Shown: piece after piece, positions 1 through 8,588 of the stretch
Layout: the number at the start of each line of letters is the position of its first letter
How positions within the stretch are numbered: the stretch's first letter is position 1
NCBI GenBank assembly: GCA_028873815.1
Contig: JAPPNN010000053.1
Span: 1 to 64,000 of the forward strand
Reading direction: 5' to 3'
DNA from: Gemmatimonadota bacterium
Lineage (GTDB): Bacteria > Gemmatimonadota > Gemmatimonadetes > Longimicrobiales > Gaopeijiaceae
DNA: 64,000 bases
Position numbers and translations under genes: made by a program
The notes under the pieces: generated by a model
Seen by the model: the letters and a program-made list of their open reading frames with translations, nothing else
Databases searched by the model: none
What the model was told of the DNA's origin: nothing

Positions 1-52
1 GAGCACCACCTTGCCAAGGTGGGGGTCGCCGGTTCGAGTCCGGTTTCCCGCT
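1..52 (+). tRNA. tRNA-Gly (GCC), 5' end cut by window edge
   Basis: The anticodon loop TTGCCAA (11-17) gives anticodon GCC, flanked by a CCACC/GGTGG anticodon stem. The T arm carries GGTTCGAGTCC, and the 3' acceptor strand TTCCCGC is followed by the discriminator T. The D arm and the 5' acceptor strand lie outside the window. No 3' CCA is encoded. Confidence 0.93.
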
Positions 53-164
53 CTGACGACGGCAGTCCGGTCCAGGGATGCCTCGCCACGGACATCGGCG
101 GGTGACCCTGACAGCCGAATCGCCGGGAGGGGCGACGGCCGGTGCCGGACGCCCCTTTCCTGTC

Positions 165-236
<72 letters not shown>

Positions 237-319
237 CTATCCTTTTTCGGCGGGACCGCCGGGGCACGGCCCCCGCCGCCGCCGTGTCCGGCCCCCCGGC
301 GGCGCCGGTCTCCGGCCCC

Positions 320-2896
320 TTACGGAATCAGCCGTCTCGGCCCCGGCCTCAGCAGGAACACGCCCTCGTACATGCTGGTAACCACCACCGTGCCGCTGTC
401 GAAGTACGGATACGCGGTCCACGCGCCCACGAAACCGGGGGGATCCCCTTCGTACGGCGTGGTGTCGAACCAGCCGATCTCCACGGGCGCCTCGGGGTCG
501 CTGATGTCGAACAGCCGGAAGCCCGCCTGGTAGTTCGCCTGGTACATCCGGTCGCCCTTGACGTACAGGTTGTGGTCGGTGGCCCCGGTGGGACCGTCGA
601 CGCTTCCCACCAGGATGGGGTCGTCCAGCTCCGCGACGTCGAAGATGAAGGTCCGAGTGGCGGGCGCCGTGCCGACCAGTTCGTCCAGTTCGTCGTCGAG
701 GTAGTAGTAGCGCTGGTCGTCGGTGAGCCAGCCCTGGTGCACGTAGGCCAGCCCGGGATAGGTGGCCGTGCCGACCGGAACCGGGGCCTCCTTGTCGGTC
801 ACGTCGATGATCCTGAGCGCGGTTTCGTTGGACGCGAAGCAGAGTTCGCGGCCCTGGAAGCGGTCGTCCGGTCCGCGGTAGACCACGCACTGGGCATCGT
901 GGGTGCGACCCGGGTAGATCAGCCCCTCGGTGTCGGTGAAGCAGCCGGCGAAGACGGGGGACTTCGGATCTCGCACGTCGACCATGTGGAGGCCGCCGCC
1001 GCACGTCTGGCCGCCTCCGCTCGCTCCGACCGCGAAGGCGAATCCGCTCTCCGGGTCCAGGACGAGGTTGTGGGCGCTCGCGATCCCTCGGTAGACCGCG
1101 TCCGGGGCGAACTCGACGGGGTCCGGGCCGGAATCGCGCAGCCGCGTGAGGTCGAAGACGACGAGGCCGTGGTCGCCTGCGCCGTCGCCGGTGAAGAAGA
1201 GGTGGTCGGCATAGACCTTCAGGTCGCGCGCGCCGCTCGGGTTGGCGGTGACCACTCCCATGTACCGGGGGGAGGCCGCGTAGGTAATGTCGACGATCGC
1301 AGCGCCCCCGGAACGGCCCACCAGCGCGTATTCCCGGCCCGTGGCGGGATCGGCCCAGCCCCACACGTCGCTGACGCGCTCGCCGGGTGCGCCGCCCAGA
1401 GCGGAGGTGGGCAGGAAGGCGAGGAGATCCACGCCATCGCACGCAAAGCCCGCCGCCGCGCCGTCGGCGCAGCGCACCTCACCGTCGGTGACGGCTTCGA
1501 GGCCGTCGCCGGGACGAAGGGGCTCGGCGGTGGCCGACCACTCGCCGCCCGGCTCCCGCGTGAAGACATGGGCGGCGCCCGAGCCTCCGTCGGTCCCGGG
1601 GGCGCCCACGACCGCGACGGTGGGCCCGAGGGTGAGCGCGGCCCCGAAGGCGGCTCCCGGGCCGGCCGTGCTTTCCACGGGCGTGGCCTGCTCCCAGCGG
1701 CCCTCGCGCAGCTCGTAGCGGTGAACCTGTCCGGCCCCGGCCTTGGCCCCGGGCGCGCCGACCCAGAGTTCGTCGCCCAGGATCGCCACCGTGCTGCCGA
1801 AGCGCCAGGCCCCGACGGGACGTTCCTGCGCGGTGGGTGCGGCAGGGTCAGGCGCCTCAGAGGCCGATGCGGGCTCCGTGTTCCCGGGATCCGGCAGACG
1901 AAGGATCTGGTCCCTCTCCCACCCGCCGTCCATTCCCCGCCGGAACGCATACACGGCACCCGCACCTTGCCCCGACCCGGGCGCGCCGACGACGAGCCGG
2001 TCCCCCGCGCGGGCGATAGACGCGCCGAAACCCGCGTCGGCGTCCAGAGAATCCGGTTGCAGTGGGGTGCGAGGGCCCCACTGGTCCCCGTCGTAAACCA
2101 TCACTTGCACCGCGCCCCCGCCGTCTGCCCCCACGGAGGAAACGAGCAGCTCGTCGCCGTCCAGGGCCAGCGTCCCGAGGTCGTCCACCCGGTTTGCCGG
2201 GAACTGGATCATGGTCGGAGGCTCCCATCCGCGTGCAGGGTGCCGGGTGAAGATGTGCAACGCGGTTGGGGATGTCCCGTTGCGTGCCACCGCCACCGCC
2301 ACCCGGTCCCCTTGCGCGGCGACCGTTCGGGGCGCGGGCTGCAGGATGCGCATGATGCCCGCAAAGTCGACCGCGGCCGCTCCGGGGCCCGCCGGGGGCT
2401 CCGGCTCTGTCAATTCCTCCACCGTCGGCATATCCACCAACTCAAGACTCGTCTCGTGTCCCCAGCCCCCACTTCCGGCATCTTGGAACAGATGCGCCCC
2501 GAACCGCACGTCCGGGTCCCCCGCCCCCACCACCAGCCGCCCGTCCCGCCACCCAAGCGACGGCGACCACTGCTGTCCCGCTGCCGCCGTCCCCGGCACC
2601 GACATCGTACCGGCCAGCGTCCACGCGCCCGTCGCCGATCTCTCGTAGCGGTAGAGCGTGGCCGGTCCGCGTGCCACGCCCGGCTTCCCGACGACGACCA
2701 CCTCCCCCGACACGGCGACCATGCTACCGAAGTCGTCCTGGGCAACGGCGGGACCCGCAACCACACAAAGCGACAGCGCCGCGGCCGCGGTCAATAGCCC
2801 CGCCAACGGCCTGCGCGCGCGCCTTGCCGGCCCTGTGCCGCCGTACTCTCGGTCCTCACGCCGCACTGCTCGCGGGCTCGTCATCACCTTGAACAT
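320..2896 (-). CDS. Secreted choice-of-anchor B family protein (FG-GAP-like and LVIVD repeats)
   Basis: An 858-residue exported protein. The chosen ATG at 2896 has GGGAG 8 nt upstream; the frame stays open upstream to an ATG near 2989 but without a comparable site. After an arginine-rich start comes a hydrophobic signal segment ending in PAVAQ. The N-terminal half (about 45-450) contains repeated GDxLVVGAPG / FGxxVA phrases typical of FG-GAP-like propeller blades. The C-terminal half (about 480-858) carries LVIVD-type repeats, including a Cys-containing GGGxTCGGGLHMVD segment. It has a clear paralogue at 51306-53708 with the same architecture and a matching N-L/R-I-P end. No anchor is visible at the C terminus. 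A cell-surface or secreted role is inferred; the ligand is unknown. Confidence 0.85.
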   Translation of the reverse strand: MFKVMTSPRAVRREDREYGGTGPARRARRPLAGLLTAAAALSLCVVAGPAVAQDDFGSMVAVSGEVVVVGKPGVARGPATLYRYERSATGAWTLAGTMSVPGTAAAGQQWSPSLGWRDGRLVVGAGDPDVRFGAHLFQDAGSGGWGHETSLELVDMPTVEELTEPEPPAGPGAAAVDFAGIMRILQPAPRTVAAQGDRVAVAVARNGTSPTALHIFTRHPARGWEPPTMIQFPANRVDDLGTLALDGDELLVSSVGADGGGAVQVMVYDGDQWGPRTPLQPDSLDADAGFGASIARAGDRLVVGAPGSGQGAGAVYAFRRGMDGGWERDQILRLPDPGNTEPASASEAPDPAAPTAQERPVGAWRFGSTVAILGDELWVGAPGAKAGAGQVHRYELREGRWEQATPVESTAGPGAAFGAALTLGPTVAVVGAPGTDGGSGAAHVFTREPGGEWSATAEPLRPGDGLEAVTDGEVRCADGAAAGFACDGVDLLAFLPTSALGGAPGERVSDVWGWADPATGREYALVGRSGGAAIVDITYAASPRYMGVVTANPSGARDLKVYADHLFFTGDGAGDHGLVVFDLTRLRDSGPDPVEFAPDAVYRGIASAHNLVLDPESGFAFAVGASGGGQTCGGGLHMVDVRDPKSPVFAGCFTDTEGLIYPGRTHDAQCVVYRGPDDRFQGRELCFASNETALRIIDVTDKEAPVPVGTATYPGLAYVHQGWLTDDQRYYYLDDELDELVGTAPATRTFIFDVAELDDPILVGSVDGPTGATDHNLYVKGDRMYQANYQAGFRLFDISDPEAPVEIGWFDTTPYEGDPPGFVGAWTAYPYFDSGTVVVTSMYEGVFLLRPGPRRLIP

Positions 2897-2978
2897 CGGT
2901 TTCTCCCGGGTGTAGGCTGATCCAACAAGCTGAAGATAGATTCCACGACCGGCAAACCTGGACCAGGAACCGGAACAC

Positions 2979-3587
2979 ATGGCACACATCAGGTACGTCG
3001 CGCGCGCGGACGCCGGCGAGTTGCTCGCGGAGCTCTATGACCGATACTCCGATTCCCGGGGGCGGCTGGACAACATCCTGCGCATCCACTCGCTGAATCC
3101 GCCGACGATGAAGCACCACTACGACCTCTACCGGCATCTGATGGCGGGTCCGTCGCCGCTGTCGCGGGTCCAGCGCGAGATGATCGCAGTGGCCGTCTCG
3201 GCCGAGAACGACTGCTTCTACTGAATCAAACACCACGGGGCGGGTCTCCGTCGACTCACCGGCGACACCGATCTTGCCGATGCGCTGGCGCGCGGGAGGC
3301 GTCCGGGCACGCTGGCCCAGGCGGACGCCGCGATGCTCGGCTACGCGGTCAAGCTTACCCGGGATCCGGGCAGGATGGACGCGGGCGACGTGGACCGGCT
3401 GAGGGATGCCGGCTTTGACGACCCTGCCATCCTCGACATCTGTCAGGTCGTGTCCTACTACAACTATGTGAATCGTCTGGCCGACGGCCTGGGGGTTGAG
3501 CTCGAGGACGACTGGGACGACACCAGCCTCGCGCCGGCATCCGGCCCCGCGCGCCGGTACGACCAGGAGCGCCGCGGCCCCCCATGA
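2979..3587 (+). CDS. AhpD-like (carboxymuconolactone decarboxylase fold) selenoprotein, in-frame UGA = Sec82
   Basis: The frame runs from ATG 2979 to the TGA at 3585-3587 (202 residues) with one internal TGA at 3222-3224. Upstream of it is the family hallmark GPSPLSRVQREMIAVAVS, then N-D-C79-F-Y-U82-I-K-H-H. Downstream the fold continues with MLGYAVKLTRDPG, AILDICQVVSYYNYVNR and a short tail. In AhpD-type peroxidase-related proteins this position is the second Cys of C-x-x-C followed by HH, so the UGA replaces exactly that Cys. A SECIS-like hairpin follows at 3235-3251. The product is probably a thiol/selenol peroxidase or reductase. The end overlaps hutH by ATGA, so the gene may be translated together with hut genes. 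A Cys-to-stop mutation is the main alternative, but the position, hairpin and intact downstream frame argue against it. Confidence 0.85.
3235..3251 (+). promoter_or_regulatory. Predicted SECIS hairpin of the AhpD-like selenoprotein
   Basis: ACGGGG (3235-3240) pairs with CTCCGT (3246-3251), leaving the apical loop CGGGT. This places GGTCT at nt 19-23 after the UGA, where the apical G and U of bacterial SECIS elements lie. An alternative hairpin, GGGTC/GACTC (3242-3257, loop TCCGTC), is also possible. Only base pairing by eye supports this. Confidence 0.55.
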
Positions 3588-5194
3588 TCACGATCGACGG
3601 ACACGCGCTGACGCTGGCGGAGCTGGAGGCCGTGGCGCGGGATCGACGTCCGGTGCGCCTTCATCCCGACGCGGCAGAGAGTGTACGCCGTTCGCGCGCC
3701 CTCCTGGAAGCGCTTCTTCGCGGCGATCGGCCGATCTACGGCGTGAACACGGGGTTCGGCAGGCTCGCCGACGTCCGCATCTCCCCGGCCGACCAGCGCG
3801 CCCTGCAGCGCAACATGGTCCGCAGCCATGCCGCCGGTGTCGGTCGCCGGCTGCCGGTGGCGGAGGTGCGCGCGATCATGCTGCTCCGTGCCAACACGCT
3901 GGCGCGAGGGCAGTCGGGCTGTCGGCTCGTCGTCGTGGAGCGGCTGCTCGATCTTCTGAATCACGGCGTCCATCCGGAGGTGCCGGAACTCGGCTCGGTC
4001 GGCGCCAGCGGCGACCTCGCGCCCCTGTCGCACGTGGCGCTCGCGCTGACCGGAGAGGGCCGGGCTGAACTGGACGGGGAGCTGGGGAACGCGGTCGACA
4101 TGCTCCGTGCGGTCGGGGCCGAGCCGCTCGACCTCGCCGAGAAGGAGGCGGTGGCGCTGATCAACGGCACCCAGGCCACCACGGGAATCGGGGCCCTCGC
4201 GCTTTGTCGGCTCGCGCGCCTGCTCGACGCGGCAGACGTCGCCGGAGCCATGTCGCTGGAGGGGCTTAAGGGCACGCCGGATCCCTTCCGCCGCGAGATA
4301 CACGCCGCGCGTCCGCATCCGGGCCAGATCACGACCGCGCGGCGGCTGTGGGCGCTGCTGCAGGGGTCCGGGATCCGCGAGTCGCATCGCACCGGAGACC
4401 CGCGCGTCCAGGACGCCTATTCGCTGCGGTGCATGCCGCAGGTGCACGGCGCCGCAAGGGAGGCATGCGGTTACGCACGGCGTATTCTGACGACCGAGGC
4501 GAATTCGACCACCGACAACCCGCTTGTCCTGCCGAGCGCACCTGTGCCGGACCGGCCGGGAGTGGACGCCGATGCCGCCGCGGAGCCCGCCGCCAGTGGA
4601 CCGGAGCCCGGCATCGTGCTCAGCGGCGGCAACTTCCACGCCCAGATCGTGGCCCAGTGCCTGGACCTTGTCGCCATCGCGGCCGCCGACATGGCGGCGA
4701 TCAGCGAGCGACGGATCGACCGCCTGCTCAATCCCGACCTCTCCGGGCTGCCCGCCTTCCTCACCACCCGGCCCGGCACGCGTTCGGGGCTGATGATCGC
4801 CCAGGTAACCGCTGCCGACGCGCTGTCCGAGATGCGGGTCCTGGCGACGCCCGCGAGCGTGGATTCGGTCTCGACCAGCGCTTCCCAGGAGGATCACGTC
4901 TCCATGGGAATGGCCGCGGCCAGAAAGGTTCGGCGGAGCGTGGAGCTCCTCGAGGTGGTTCTCGCGGCCGAGTTCCTGTGCGCCGCCCAGGCCGTGGAGT
5001 TCCACCGTCCGCTGCGCGCGGGCGAGGGCGTGGAGCGGGCGCTGGCGACGGTGCGGAACCACCTCCCGCGGCTCACGGACGACAGGCCGCTGAGCGCCGA
5101 TCTGGAAGCGCTTGCGGCGCTGGTTCGCGCAGGCGAGCTGTCAGAGCCTGAAGTCGTGGCCGCCGATCCCGACGACAAAAACCGCCAACCCTGA
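3584..5194 (+). CDS. hutH: Histidine ammonia-lyase
   Basis: First step of histidine catabolism: L-histidine to urocanate and ammonia, in the cytoplasm. The 536-residue protein carries the ASG triad that cyclises to the MIO electrophile (residues 141-143, in [13 protein letters not shown]). It also has the conserved YGVNTGFG motif near residue 52, TDNPLV, and SGGNFHAQ before the C-terminal helices. It is slightly longer than the usual ~510 residues because of a Pro/Ala-rich insertion before SGGNFH (about 325-345). The ATG overlaps the stop of the preceding selenoprotein gene (ATGA), and hutU follows after 13 nt, so these genes form one transcription unit. Confidence 0.97.
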   Translation: MITIDGHALTLAELEAVARDRRPVRLHPDAAESVRRSRALLEALLRGDRPIYGVNTGFGRLADVRISPADQRALQRNMVRSHAAGVGRRLPVAEVRAIMLLRANTLARGQSGCRLVVVERLLDLLNHGVHPEVPELGSVGASGDLAPLSHVALALTGEGRAELDGELGNAVDMLRAVGAEPLDLAEKEAVALINGTQATTGIGALALCRLARLLDAADVAGAMSLEGLKGTPDPFRREIHAARPHPGQITTARRLWALLQGSGIRESHRTGDPRVQDAYSLRCMPQVHGAAREACGYARRILTTEANSTTDNPLVLPSAPVPDRPGVDADAAAEPAASGPEPGIVLSGGNFHAQIVAQCLDLVAIAAADMAAISERRIDRLLNPDLSGLPAFLTTRPGTRSGLMIAQVTAADALSEMRVLATPASVDSVSTSASQEDHVSMGMAAARKVRRSVELLEVVLAAEFLCAAQAVEFHRPLRAGEGVERALATVRNHLPRLTDDRPLSADLEALAALVRAGELSEPEVVAADPDDKNRQP

Positions 5195-5207
5195 GGAGGC
5201 AGTGCAG

Positions 5208-6875
5208 ATGGCAACGACGATCACCGGTGGCGCGCGCACGGTCCGGGCTCCCCGCGGCGGCACGCCCACCTGCAAGGGATGGGTCCAGGAGGCGGCTCTG
5301 CGGATGCTCATGAATAATCTGGACCCCGAAGTGGCCGAGAATCCGGACGAACTCGTGGTCTACGGCGGCACCGGCCGGGCCGCGCGCAACTGGGCCGCCT
5401 TCGACGCCATCGTCGCCGCGCTGGAGGCGCTCGAGAACGACGAGACCCTGCTGGTGCAGTCCGGCAAGCCCGTCGGCGTCTTCCGCACCCACACCCACGC
5501 CCCCCGCGTGCTGATCGCCAATTCGAACCTCGTGGGCCGCTGGGCCACCTGGGAGCACTTTCACGAGCTGGAGCGCCAGGGGCTCATGATGTACGGCCAG
5601 ATGACCGCGGGGTCGTGGATCTACATCGGCACGCAGGGCATCCTGCAGGGCACCTACGAGACCTTCGGCGCCATCGCGCGGACCCACTTCGGCGGATCGC
5701 TTGGCGGGCGCTGGATCCTCACGGGCGGCATGGGGGGCATGGGCGGCGCACAGCCGCTGGCGGCCACGATGAACGGGGCCGCGGTGCTGGTCGTCGAGGT
5801 GGACGCTGAGCGGATCCGGCGCCGGATCGAGACCCGCTACTGCGACCGCATGACGCACGATCTCGACGAGGCGCTGGCGTGGGTGATGGGGGCGGCCGGG
5901 GCGGGGGAAGCGCTGTCGGTGGGGCTGGTCGGCAACTGCGCCGGCGTGCTCCCGGAGCTGATCCGGCGCGGCATGACACCCGACGTCGTGACCGACCAGA
6001 CCTCGGCCCACGACCCGGTGGACGGGTATGTGCCTTACGGTTTCTCGATCGATGAGGCTTCCGTCTTGCGGAAACGCGATCGAACCGAATATCGCTTACA
6101 CGCGATGGCATCGATCCGCAAACACTGCGAGGCCATCGTGGAGATGGCCGGGCGCGGCGCCGTGGCGGTCGACTACGGCAACAACCTCCGCGGCTATGCG
6201 CGGGAAGCGGGCTTCGAGGACGCGTTCGCCTACCCGGGCTTTGTGCCTGCGTACGTGCGACCGCTGTTCTGCATCGGCAAGGGACCGTTCCGGTGGGTAG
6301 CGCTCTCGGGTGACCCCGCCGACATCCACCGCACCGACGACCTGGTGCTGGAGATGTTCCCCGACGACGAGCACCTCTGCCGCTGGATCCGGATGGCGCG
6401 GGAACAGGTGGCGTTCCAGGGCCTCCCCGCGCGGATCTGCTGGTTGGGGCAGGGAGAAAGGGCGGCGTTCGGCGTCGCCATGAACGATCTGGTCGCCAGC
6501 GGCGAGATCAGCGCCCCGATCGTGATCGGACGCGACCACCTCGACACGGGCTCGGTGGCTTCGCCCCACCGCGAAACCGAAGCGATGAAGGACGGCACCG
6601 ACGCCGTGGCGGACTGGCCGGTCCTGAACGCGCTCCTCAACACGGCGTCCGGCGCGAGCTGGGTGTCGTTCCACCACGGCGGAGGCGTCGGCATCGGGGA
6701 CTCGCTGCACGCGGGGCAGGTGCTCGTCGCCGACGGCACGCCCGAGATGCGGACCCGGATCGAGCGCGTGCTGACCAACGACCCCGGGCTCGGCGTGGCC
6801 CGGCACGCGGACGCGGGGTACGAAGAAGCCGTCGCGACCGCGCGCCAGAAGGGGATCCGGATCCCGATGGCGTAA
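5208..6875 (+). CDS. hutU: Urocanate hydratase (urocanase)
   Basis: Converts urocanate to 4-imidazolone-5-propionate using tightly bound NAD+ as an electrophile. The ATG at 5208 follows a strong GAGGAGG that starts right after the hutH stop; the frame stays open further upstream inside hutH but that part is not urocanase-like. The 555 residues match the family length. Visible hallmarks are the glycine-rich [13 protein letters not shown] nucleotide-binding stretch, [30 protein letters not shown], the [10 protein letters not shown] segment holding the conserved Cys, and HHGGGVGIG near the C terminus. It is cotranscribed with hutH. Confidence 0.97.
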   Translation: MATTITGGARTVRAPRGGTPTCKGWVQEAALRMLMNNLDPEVAENPDELVVYGGTGRAARNWAAFDAIVAALEALENDETLLVQSGKPVGVFRTHTHAPRVLIANSNLVGRWATWEHFHELERQGLMMYGQMTAGSWIYIGTQGILQGTYETFGAIARTHFGGSLGGRWILTGGMGGMGGAQPLAATMNGAAVLVVEVDAERIRRRIETRYCDRMTHDLDEALAWVMGAAGAGEALSVGLVGNCAGVLPELIRRGMTPDVVTDQTSAHDPVDGYVPYGFSIDEASVLRKRDRTEYRLHAMASIRKHCEAIVEMAGRGAVAVDYGNNLRGYAREAGFEDAFAYPGFVPAYVRPLFCIGKGPFRWVALSGDPADIHRTDDLVLEMFPDDEHLCRWIRMAREQVAFQGLPARICWLGQGERAAFGVAMNDLVASGEISAPIVIGRDHLDTGSVASPHRETEAMKDGTDAVADWPVLNALLNTASGASWVSFHHGGGVGIGDSLHAGQVLVADGTPEMRTRIERVLTNDPGLGVARHADAGYEEAVATARQKGIRIPMA

Positions 6876-6915
6876 CGCGGCGGACATCGCGGGGGCGTCC
6901 CCCCCACCGCCCGCC

Positions 6916-8466
6916 TCAGCCCCCCGCTGCCAGCCCCCGCACGGTCCGGGCATACGCGCGTCCAACCGTATCCTCGCGCGAGTGACGCCCATCCCTCACC
7001 ACCCAGTCTCCCCCGACCATCACGTCGCGCACCGGATTGTCGGTTCCGGAGAAGATCCACGAGTCGAGCACGGCGGGGCCGAGGCGCCCCACCAGCGCCG
7101 GGTGATCCGCGTCGAGCACCACCAGATCCGCCTGCATCCCGCGCTCGATGCTCCCGCAGTCCGCGGCAAGCGCCCGGGAACCGCCGCGCCAGACGTGCCG
7201 AAGGAGAGCGCCCCCCGCGCCGGACAGTGCGCCCTCCGCGCTTGACAGCGCGCCCTCCGCGCCCGACAGCGCCCCACCCGCGCCTGACCGCGCCGCGCCT
7301 CCCGTACTCTCCGAGCCCGGCGCCGAATCCCCCTTCTCACCAGCATCCCCCAGCGCGGCACGGCTCTCCGACCGGAGCCTCTGTCCGTAGTCCAGCAGGC
7401 GCAGTTCCTCGACAGGGCTGCGCGACACGTGACTGTCCGTGCCGATGCCAAAGCCGCCACCCCCCGCCGTGAAGGCCCGGAGCGGAAACAGCCCGTCACC
7501 GAGATTCGCCTCGGTGGTTGGACACAGACCGACCACCGCCCCCCTCTGCGCAACGCCGGCCAGCTCCGCCCCGGTCGCGTGCGTGGCGTGGATGAGGCAC
7601 CACCGTTCGTCGACGGGCGCGTGATCGAGGAGCCACTCCACCGGGCGCGCACCCCGGTCGGCGATGCACTCGCGCACCTCCCGCCGCTGTTCGGCCACGT
7701 GAACGTGCACGGGGGCGATTCCGTCTCCGGCACTACCGGCGAGGAGTCCCGCCACCTGCCGAAACGAGCCCGGCGATACCGCTCTCAGACTGTGCAGCGC
7801 CCACCCCAGGGAGACACAGGGGTCCCGCGCCTCGCTCCGCAGCAGCTCATGCAACCGGGCCACGCCCTCCAGGTCCATGCCAAACCGCTCCTGCCCGCGC
7901 GCGAGCGGCCTGCCGCCGAAGCCGCCCGACTCGTACACGGCCGGCAGGTGCACCAGGCGAATCCCCGCCGTCCGTGCGCCAGCCAGGACGCGCCGGCTCA
8001 TCTCGGCGGGATCGTCGTAGACACCGCCCCCGGGCGGGTGGTGGAGGTAGTGGAATTCGCCGACGCACGTCAAGCCGGCCTTCAGAAGCTCGACGTACAG
8101 CTGCGCTGTGATCGCCTCCACGTCGTCAGGGGTCAGGCGTGCGAGGAACGAGTACATGACCTCGCGCCAGCTCCAGAACGAATCGGGCCCGGGTCCCTCG
8201 GCCAGCCCCGCCAGCGCGCGCTGAAAGGAATGGCTGTGCACATTCGGGACTCCGGGCACGGCCCACCCCGTCACCGTTTCGCCCCGCACCTCCTCGACCC
8301 CTGTCGTCACCCCGGCGATCCGGCCGCGCCCATCCACCCGGACCTCCACGTCACGCTGCCAGTCGTCCCCGATCAGGATCCGGTCGAACCGCCAGGCTCG
8401 GCATCCGGGGTTTGCATTCAGCGTGCTCTCGGCCACCGTGCTCCTCGGCTCGTCGTTCGTACGCAT
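6916..8466 (-). CDS. hutF: Formimidoylglutamate deiminase
   Basis: A 516-residue amidohydrolase-superfamily enzyme that hydrolyses N-formimino-L-glutamate to N-formyl-L-glutamate and ammonia (the HutF/HutG branch of histidine degradation). The metal motif VHSHSFQRAL, the CVGEFHYLHHPPGG motif, IHATHA and a later GIGTDSHVSRSP are visible, and the hut context supports HutF over guanine deaminase. Starts: ATG 8466 has no clear ribosome site, whereas GTG 8436 has GAGGAG about 4 nt upstream and may be the real start. An in-frame block of four 21-bp repeats (7204-7287) lengthens a loop before the C-terminal region. It is transcribed away from hutI and converges on hutU. Confidence 0.93.
   Translation of the reverse strand: MRTNDEPRSTVAESTLNANPGCRAWRFDRILIGDDWQRDVEVRVDGRGRIAGVTTGVEEVRGETVTGWAVPGVPNVHSHSFQRALAGLAEGPGPDSFWSWREVMYSFLARLTPDDVEAITAQLYVELLKAGLTCVGEFHYLHHPPGGGVYDDPAEMSRRVLAGARTAGIRLVHLPAVYESGGFGGRPLARGQERFGMDLEGVARLHELLRSEARDPCVSLGWALHSLRAVSPGSFRQVAGLLAGSAGDGIAPVHVHVAEQRREVRECIADRGARPVEWLLDHAPVDERWCLIHATHATGAELAGVAQRGAVVGLCPTTEANLGDGLFPLRAFTAGGGGFGIGTDSHVSRSPVEELRLLDYGQRLRSESRAALGDAGEKGDSAPGSESTGGAARSGAGGALSGAEGALSSAEGALSGAGGALLRHVWRGGSRALAADCGSIERGMQADLVVLDADHPALVGRLGPAVLDSWIFSGTDNPVRDVMVGGDWVVRDGRHSREDTVGRAYARTVRGLAAGG
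7204..7287 (-). repeat. Four tandem 21-bp repeats inside hutF
   Basis: Four units of 21 bp encode the 7-residue periods SGAGGAL, SGAEGAL, SSAEGAL, SGAGGAL. They remain in frame and are followed by LRHVWRGG of the enzyme core. They look like a slippage-expanded low-complexity surface loop rather than a domain. Confidence 0.85.
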
Positions 8467-8517
8467 TGCGGAACGGCGCGCAGCCGTGCGACAATCCCGC
8501 GCCAGACGCTCAATCTA

Positions 8518-8560
8518 GCAGTCCGTGGACAGAATCCCCCCGGCACCATCCACGGACTGC
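8518..8560. promoter_or_regulatory. 12-bp perfect inverted repeat in the hutF-hutI divergent region
   Basis: GCAGTCCGTGGA (8518-8529) and TCCACGGACTGC (8549-8560) are exact reverse complements separated by 19 nt. They lie between the divergent hutF and hutI starts, ending 28 nt before the hutI ATG. The site could be a regulator-binding palindrome or a leader hairpin in the hutI transcript. No T tract follows, so a simple terminator is unlikely. Confidence 0.6.
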
Positions 8561-8588
8561 CAAGCCACCATCACGGGACCGCCGCCAC

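Noticed and set aside
3222-3224. Internal TGA read as a nonsense mutation making the AhpD-like gene a pseudogene
   Set aside because: It falls exactly on the second redox Cys position, the frame downstream is intact and family-like, and a SECIS-like hairpin follows; selenocysteine is the better explanation.
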